Source: JBFHER01 sp041584055 (GTDB lineage Bacteria; Bacteroidota; Bacteroidia; Bacteroidales; UBA5342). Taken from it: a stretch of 15,144 nucleotides of DNA. The notes beneath the pieces were generated by a model. The model worked only from the letters and a program-made list of their open reading frames with translations, was not told the origin of the DNA and did no database searches. This document shows, piece by piece, positions 8,879 to 13,339 of the stretch. A program made the translations under genes and the position numbers. Each line of letters opens with the position of its first letter. The stretch's first letter is position 1. The DNA is taken from positions 1 through 15,144 of the forward strand of contig JBFHER010000072.1 of the NCBI GenBank assembly GCA_041584055.1. Reading direction: 5' to 3'.

Positions 8879-9397
8879 ATGAAAAAACTATTTAAATATA
8901 CGGCTTTACTGGTTGCTGTGCTCATATTGTCCACTTCTTGTGAGAAGGAAGAGATTGGCAAGACCAAAACCAGTGACATGGCAGGCGAGTGGTATGTGAA
9001 AGTATATGCTGTTGATCAGGATGGAGAAGTCGTTTATGATGACCCATTTGACAATGGTATGTTTCACCTTGACACTTACAACACCTCAGCCGATAATGAA
9101 ACAGAGATGTGGATTGATGACCACGGCAACTTCTATGAGTTTAAAACCAAGATTAATGTTAACCTTGGTGCAATGACCTTTCAGGTAGACAGTGCAGCCA
9201 ACGAATATTATGAAGTGAACGTACAGATTGATGCTGGTAAAATCCTTTATGGAGCAGCAACAACTCCAAGTGGCTCAGTTGCTGACAGCATTGTTTTCAA
9301 TGTTGGTTTTGGTGATGACACCTACCCAGCAGCTTATGGTTATCACAACTATCGTATCCAGGGTTTCAGATATACCGGATTAACAGGCGATGAATAA
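8879..9397 (+). CDS. Lipid_bd-like (BT_2261-like) surface lipoprotein
   Basis: The 172-aa protein has a signal peptide with lipobox STSC (Cys21). The residues after the Cys read CEKEE, fitting the X-K-(D/E)-(D/E) export signal reported for surface lipoproteins of Bacteroidota. The mature part has GEWYVKVY (36-43), then HLDTYNTSADNETEMWIDD, then repeating beta-strand segments. This fits the small lipocalin-like Lipid_bd family ('lipid-binding putative hydrolase'), often the last gene of SusCD operons like this one. Any enzyme activity is unproven and no catalytic motif is evident. It starts 16 bp after the previous gene and is followed by a strong terminator, marking the operon's end. The likely role is an accessory subunit of the transporter complex. 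Confidence 0.72.
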   Translation: MKKLFKYTALLVAVLILSTSCEKEEIGKTKTSDMAGEWYVKVYAVDQDGEVVYDDPFDNGMFHLDTYNTSADNETEMWIDDHGNFYEFKTKINVNLGAMTFQVDSAANEYYEVNVQIDAGKILYGAATTPSGSVADSIVFNVGFGDDTYPAAYGYHNYRIQGFRYTGLTGDE

Positions 9398-9424
9398 TAT
9401 GTGAAATTTCATTTAGCACGCTAT

Positions 9425-9461
9425 AAAAAAAAACAGAATCCATTGGGTTCTGTTTTTTTTT
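9425..9461. terminator. Intrinsic terminator after the SusCD operon
   Basis: The stem CAGAATCC (9434-9441) pairs with GGGTTCTG (9445-9452, one T-G wobble) around an ATT loop. It is flanked by nine A (9425-9433) and nine T (9453-9461), so it can work in both directions. It ends the operon 28 bp after the last stop codon and could also stop the convergent S41 peptidase transcript. Confidence 0.9.
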
Positions 9462-10021
9462 GTTCAACACCGGATGCTTTTAAATGGATCAGCCACCATT
9501 GTGTGAACACAATAAAATTGTTAGCGCAGCTGTAAACGAGACATGACAAATGAGAGGCTTCGGTAAAAACCGAATTTTCGTCGAAACACTATGAACCAAT
9601 AATCATTTGAGACGAGCTTAATTCTAATGGTGGCAGCGCCATGCATTAAATAGGGTTTAAAAGCGCTAACAACAGGGACAATACCATTTATCAATATGGT
9701 GATGTCATGATCGTGATCTTGAAAATGATACAAATCATTACACCCACCACAATAATCCAAAGTCCATTTGGAGCAATGATGACCATTCACAACAGACGAA
9801 TGAGTTTTACAGAATCAAATCGCCATCAAACATCTTATTTTGTTCTCTTTATCCCTGAGAATATTCAATTAATCTACCTTTTGCATAACAAGCAGGCAAG
9901 CCATCAACGTTTAAATAAAGCAATTCGATGCGTTACCCCCCCGCTTTAAAAGTGATAAAATAAGACTTAAGAAACCAAAGCGCCCAAGTACTGAAAGGGA
10001 AAATATACGTACAACTCCTTT
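9462..10021. other. 560-bp gap between convergent units, no clear gene
   Basis: Short open frames exist on both strands but none has a plausible start region, promoter or recognisable product. The left half holds several inverted repeats (see 9498-9672). The right half has a run of seven C (9936-9942) between short TAAAGC and GCTTTA arms. Nothing else is recognised. Confidence 0.5.
9498..9672. repeat. Cluster of nested inverted repeats (possible structured RNA or MITE relic)
   Basis: Four inverted repeats lie together. ATTGTGT-GA-ACACAAT occupies 9498-9513. A perfect 10-bp pair, TTGTTAGCGC (9518-9527) and GCGCTAACAA (9663-9672), encloses the rest. TTCGGT-AAAA-ACCGAA (9559-9574) is followed by TTTT. 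AATG-G-TGGC-AGC-GCCA-TG-CATT occupies 9626-9647. The 155-bp enclosed unit could fold as a closing stem with two internal hairpins, or could be a decayed miniature element. No adjacent target duplication is visible. Function is unknown. Confidence 0.35.
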
Positions 10022-11437
10022 TTATAACCTTCGCACCGGGATATCAATGTTCAGAATTCCATTTTGTATTCTTTCATTTCGCCCCAGTGATTTTATTTTT
10101 GGTCCAAAATCCCGATCTACCATGCGCAAGCTCTTCATAGAACTCTCTAATTCATGACCAAGAATAAGCTCCACTGCCTTTTTTAGCATAGGATCATCCA
10201 GATCGCCAAACTCATAATCCAACATATCATTAACCACATAATCAGGGGTAAAACCATTTACAAAATCAGTCACACCCAGGGCATTTGCGTATTTTAAAAC
10301 AATGGGTTGCATCGCCCACAAAGAATCTTCGTCAGGAATTGTAATTGATGCAGCATATTTACCATGCGTTGTTTCGCCTATTTTAATGACCTCCATATAA
10401 GGATCAAGTCCGGTAATTGTTAATTCACTGGCAGAGGCCGTGCCTCCAGTTGTTAACACGTATAATTTGTTAAGATTTAGTTTGTTTTCAACAGAATGAT
10501 CAAACAAAATCCTGAGTTGATCATTCCAATCAGGGTCAGAAACCGCAGACTGTACAAAATATGCCTGCAGATCAGTATTCCATTGATACTTAACCAATAT
10601 TTCATTATTGTCAACCACCGACTCCGGCGCTATGCTACTACATAATTCAACTGCAGCACCTAGATCCCCTCCAGGGTTATAACGCAAATCTAACACCAAC
10701 TCTTCAATATTCGCATTTTTAAACTCAGCTAGTGCTAGATTCAACTGCTCATTAAAGTTTGAGATATAACCGACATACACCAGGTAACCAATTTTCTTAG
10801 ACTCAATGTCTATAACTTCGTAATGCAGAATCGGATTCTCTTCAATTTCTTCGGCTACCACATGAAAGCTTGTATCGGCATATTCGTAATTATCATCTAA
10901 TAAGGTGATATCTGCAGTCTCCGTGTCAAAAAGCAGGTCGTAATAGTTCCCAATAAATAACTCTGTCCCGTTAATCTTTCCTATAATATCACCCCTTTTT
11001 ATACCCGCTAAGGCGGCAGGTGTATTTGGATAAACAAATTCAACAACTGCAATAATGGCTTTCTGACCACTGTCCTTATAATAAAGAGCAAGCGAATAAC
11101 CCAGAGATTTCGAAATCCCCTGCAGGCTATTTATCCATGTTTTATAATCTTCAGCCAAATATGACCAACTATCCTTAGAATAAAGCAGATCCGAGAAGTA
11201 ATCTTGCGGCACTTCTATGGAAGACTTTTTCTCTGGCAACATGTCATTCCATAAATACCATAAATCCATCTCCTCCCATATCCAGCCATTCACCTGTATA
11301 TACTTTTTTTGTGCTGACGTAATTACAGTTTCTGTTGATTCATCGTCATCATCATCCGGATCAGTTACCTCATCCTCACAGGCGAAAAATAAAGGGAACG
11401 CCAAAAGGATTAAGAATAGGGCTCGAAAGTTCTTCAT
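10022..11437 (-). CDS. S41 family (C-terminal-processing-type) serine peptidase lipoprotein
   Basis: The 471-aa protein starts with a signal peptide and lipobox LFFAC (Cys20), followed by an acidic linker EDEVTDPDDDDDESTE (21-36). Residues about 110-190 form a PDZ-like region (VEFVYPNTPAALAGIKRGD, then KINGTEL). The S41 core follows with LVLDLRYNPGGDLGAAVEL (247-265), then GGTASASE (331-338) and ETTHGKY (355-361). By comparison with Prc/CtpA, Ser335 and Lys360 form the catalytic dyad, 25 residues apart as in that family. It should cleave proteins or peptides at the outer membrane or cell surface. It converges on the SusCD operon and is divergent from tRNA-Phe. Many Bacteroidota lipoprotein S41 enzymes share this layout. 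Substrate is unknown; a link to the peptide-import operon is inferred from position only. Confidence 0.9.
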   Translation of the reverse strand: MKNFRALFLILLAFPLFFACEDEVTDPDDDDDESTETVITSAQKKYIQVNGWIWEEMDLWYLWNDMLPEKKSSIEVPQDYFSDLLYSKDSWSYLAEDYKTWINSLQGISKSLGYSLALYYKDSGQKAIIAVVEFVYPNTPAALAGIKRGDIIGKINGTELFIGNYYDLLFDTETADITLLDDNYEYADTSFHVVAEEIEENPILHYEVIDIESKKIGYLVYVGYISNFNEQLNLALAEFKNANIEELVLDLRYNPGGDLGAAVELCSSIAPESVVDNNEILVKYQWNTDLQAYFVQSAVSDPDWNDQLRILFDHSVENKLNLNKLYVLTTGGTASASELTITGLDPYMEVIKIGETTHGKYAASITIPDEDSLWAMQPIVLKYANALGVTDFVNGFTPDYVVNDMLDYEFGDLDDPMLKKAVELILGHELESSMKSLRMVDRDFGPKIKSLGRNERIQNGILNIDIPVRRL

Positions 11438-11474
11438 AATCTGTATGTATTAATTCTTATTATCTGTAAAAATA

Positions 11475-11482
11475 CAAAAGTA
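11475..11482 (-). promoter_or_regulatory. Candidate -7 box of the S41 peptidase gene
   Basis: The minus-strand reading TACTTTTG matches TAnnTTTG and lies 37 bp ahead of the ATG at 11437, giving a leader of about 33 nt. No TTG occurs at the usual distance upstream, so confidence is limited. Confidence 0.4.
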
Positions 11483-11610
11483 ATTACAATGTTCAATCTG
11501 CACATAAGTTTTATATTTTTTTTAAAATTGTTATGTACATGTCTGATTTGGAGGAAGCGGATTGTTTTGATAATTTTCACACAATGGTTTTAAATATTTA
11601 AAAAGATAAT

Positions 11611-11618
11611 TATATTTG
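11611..11618 (+). promoter_or_regulatory. -7 box of the tRNA-Phe gene
   Basis: TATATTTG matches TAnnTTTG, with the mature tRNA beginning 12 bp after it. About 20 bp upstream there is only a T-rich segment (TTTT) instead of TTG. Confidence 0.5.
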
Positions 11619-11630
11619 CAGCCCCGAAAG

Positions 11631-11703
11631 GGTGCCATAGCTCAGTTGGTAGAGCAATGGACTGAAAATCCATGTGTCCCCGGTTCGATTCCTGGTGGCA
11701 CCA
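11631..11703 (+). tRNA. tRNA-Phe (anticodon GAA)
   Basis: A full 73-nt cloverleaf is visible. The acceptor arms GGTGCCA (11631-11637) and TGGCACC (11696-11702) pair fully. The D-arm is GCTC/GAGC. The anticodon stem ATGGA/TCCAT holds the loop CTGAAAA, giving anticodon GAA for phenylalanine. The T-loop is TTCGATT and the discriminator base is A. The T-stem CCCGG/CCTGG has one C-T mismatch (standard positions 51-63). The 3' CCA is not encoded (CCC follows the discriminator), so it must be added after transcription. The gene has its own promoter and terminator. Confidence 0.95.
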
Positions 11704-11712
11704 CCCATAAGG

Positions 11713-11756
11713 AGCAAGAGTGTGAGAGCGAGAGCGACCACACTCTTGCTGTTTTT
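11713..11756 (+). terminator. Intrinsic terminator of tRNA-Phe
   Basis: The 12-bp perfect stem AGCAAGAGTGTG (11713-11724) with CACACTCTTGCT (11739-11750) encloses a 14-nt loop containing a tandem GAGCGA repeat. It is followed by G and five T (11752-11756). It separates the tRNA transcript from the B3/B4 gene. Confidence 0.9.
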
Positions 11757-11866
11757 AGCCATTTCTTACGCTCAAAGTTACACTGCATCAGCAACTATTG
11801 ATGCAACACATTTAATGCGTTCATAAAAATTCTTCCGACAGCCTTCATCCATCATCCAACATATTT

Positions 11867-11874
11867 TATCTTTA
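11867..11874 (+). promoter_or_regulatory. Near-consensus -7 box just before the B3/B4 gene
   Basis: TATCTTTA differs from TAnnTTTG only in the last base and ends 4 bp before the ATG at 11879. If used, the mRNA would be nearly leaderless. No TTG lies 19 bp upstream. Confidence 0.3.
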
Positions 11875-11878
11875 CACC

Positions 11879-12550
11879 ATGAATCAGAAAACACTTACAT
11901 TTGAGCGTGCATTGAAAGAAAATGCTCCTGACCTGACATGTGCAATCATTGAATGCGATCTGACAAACACAAAAAATTCAGACACTCTGTGGGATGAAAT
12001 ACGGCAGGTTGAAGAAGGCATTCGGTCTACAATTAAAATTCCTGATGTAAAAAACATCGCAGCCATTGCTGCCACTCGTGAAGCCTACAAAAAGTGCGGG
12101 AAAGATCCCAACCGGTACCGCCCTTCAGCAGAACAGCTCAACCGTAGGATTCTACAGGGGAAAGACCTGTATAGAATATCGGTTTTGGTGGATTTGGTAA
12201 ATCTTGTTTCCTTAAAATCAGGCTATTCGATTGGCGGGTTTGACGCAGATAAGATTGAAGGAAATCTCATTTATGGCATTGGACTAAAAGACGAACAATA
12301 TCGGGGCATTGGAAGGGGCTTCCTGAATATTGAGGGTTTGCCAGTACTGAGAGATGGCCGTGGAGGAATTGGAACCCCTACCAGCGATGAAGAGCGGACA
12401 ATGATCCATCTGAATACGCGACGATTCCTTATGAATATTAACGCCTATTCGGGAGATGATGCATATTTGCACGACACAATTCACTGGTCTGTTCATCTCC
12501 TTAAAAACTATGTGGCCGCAGAAAATGTCACCATCAGGCTGTTCTCATAA
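11879..12550 (+). CDS. Stand-alone B3/B4-domain protein (PheRS beta editing-domain fold)
   Basis: The 223-aa protein has no signal peptide or membrane segment, so it is cytoplasmic. It matches the pattern of the COG3382/B3_4 family: an N-terminal helical part (about 1-75), then NRYRPSAEQLNRRIL (78-92), LVDLVNLVSLKSG (103-115), IGGFDADKIEGNL (118-130) and a beta-rich C-terminal half including PVLRDGRGGIGTPTS (155-169) and HLNTRRF (177-183). In phenylalanyl-tRNA synthetase the B3/B4 domain of the beta subunit hydrolyses mischarged Tyr-tRNA(Phe). Free-standing family members are widespread, and to my knowledge their role is largely unsettled. Here it is the next gene after tRNA-Phe and lies 20 bp before kdsB. 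Family assignment is good; an editing function is inferred. Confidence 0.82.
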   Translation: MNQKTLTFERALKENAPDLTCAIIECDLTNTKNSDTLWDEIRQVEEGIRSTIKIPDVKNIAAIAATREAYKKCGKDPNRYRPSAEQLNRRILQGKDLYRISVLVDLVNLVSLKSGYSIGGFDADKIEGNLIYGIGLKDEQYRGIGRGFLNIEGLPVLRDGRGGIGTPTSDEERTMIHLNTRRFLMNINAYSGDDAYLHDTIHWSVHLLKNYVAAENVTIRLFS

Positions 12551-12557
12551 TTTTGTT

Positions 12558-12565
12558 TATTTTTG
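12558..12565 (+). promoter_or_regulatory. -7-like box between the B3/B4 gene and kdsB
   Basis: TATTTTTG matches TAnnTTTG and ends 5 bp before the kdsB ATG. There is no TTG at -33. kdsB could be read from here on a nearly leaderless mRNA or from upstream; the 20-bp gap after the B3/B4 stop also permits co-transcription. Confidence 0.3.
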
Positions 12566-12570
12566 ATGCA

Positions 12571-13335
12571 ATGAAGCAATTAAAAGTATTGATCGTCATT
12601 CCTGCCCGTTATGCGTCCACACGGTTTCCCGGGAAACCGTTAGCGCTTATTGGAAACAAACCAATGATTCAATGGGTTTATGAAAATGCAGCCCAAACCG
12701 GGTTTGACATTGTTGTAGCCACTGATGACACAAGAATTGAAGAGGCCGTCAGGAGATTCAACGGGCATGTGCTCCTTACCCGTGAGGATCATCCAAGCGG
12801 TACTGATCGTTGTTTTGAAGCGGCATCAATATGGGCTGACAGCCAAAACACAAACCCGGACATTGTAATCAACGTTCAGGGGGATGAACCATTTATCCAA
12901 AAAGATCAAATACAAGCCCTTGCAGACACATTTTTGTCGCCTGACACACAAATAGCCACCCTTGCCCGAAAGTTTAATAAAAAGGATGGATTTGATGCAC
13001 TCAAGGATCCAAATAAAGTAAAGGTTATCTTTAATAAAAATGGCAGGGCAATCTATTTCAGCCGATCAGTAATTCCATACATCCGTGGTTCTGAAAAAGA
13101 GGATTGGTTTGAAAAACAAGATTTTTTCAATCATGTTGGCATGTATGCATACCGTTACGATGCCTTGAAGCAAATTGTCACGCTGCCACCGTCCAGACTT
13201 GAACTGGCAGAATCTCTGGAACAACTCCGCTGGCTGGAAAATGAATTTATCATCAAGGTCAAAGAAACAGATCATGCATCCATTGGGGTAGACACCCCAG
13301 AAGATCTTGAGAAGGTAAATCAATCCTTAAAATAA
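12571..13335 (+). CDS. kdsB: 3-deoxy-manno-octulosonate cytidylyltransferase (CMP-KDO synthetase)
   Basis: From the ATG at 12571 the protein has 254 aa, the normal length for KdsB. A longer frame from TTG 12553 adds six unlikely residues and overlaps the -7-like box. The enzyme couples CTP and KDO to make CMP-KDO and pyrophosphate in the cytoplasm, the activated sugar for the inner core of LPS. Family motifs are in order: PARYASTRFPGKPL (11-24), SGTDR (76-80), VQGDEP (102-107), DPNKVKV (146-152), IYFSRSVIP (161-169), NHVGMYAYR (187-195), LELAESLEQLRWLE (210-223) and GVDTPEDL (239-246). It follows the B3/B4 gene by 20 bp and its stop lies 4 bp before the antiporter start, so at least kdsB and the antiporter gene are probably co-transcribed. 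Confidence 0.96.
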   Translation: MKQLKVLIVIPARYASTRFPGKPLALIGNKPMIQWVYENAAQTGFDIVVATDDTRIEEAVRRFNGHVLLTREDHPSGTDRCFEAASIWADSQNTNPDIVINVQGDEPFIQKDQIQALADTFLSPDTQIATLARKFNKKDGFDALKDPNKVKVIFNKNGRAIYFSRSVIPYIRGSEKEDWFEKQDFFNHVGMYAYRYDALKQIVTLPPSRLELAESLEQLRWLENEFIIKVKETDHASIGVDTPEDLEKVNQSLK

Positions 13336-13339
13336 ACCG

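Noticed and set aside
3403..9397. Polysaccharide utilisation locus
   Set aside because: A SusCD pair is present, but there is no glycoside hydrolase, lyase, sulfatase, hybrid two-component sensor or sigma/anti-sigma pair anywhere in the window.
9691..9786. 31-aa minus-strand frame with one hydrophobic segment (LWIIVVGVMICIIF)
   Set aside because: It could be a small membrane protein, but no promoter or convincing leader precedes it and short hydrophobic frames are common in AT-rich DNA. Kept only as a weak possibility.
9521..9949. Longer open frames on both strands in the gap after the SusCD operon (89 and 80 codons)
   Set aside because: They overlap each other in opposite directions, show no recognisable family pattern and run through hairpins.
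11616..11801. 61-codon plus-strand frame
   Set aside because: It covers the tRNA-Phe gene and its terminator, so it is not a coding region.
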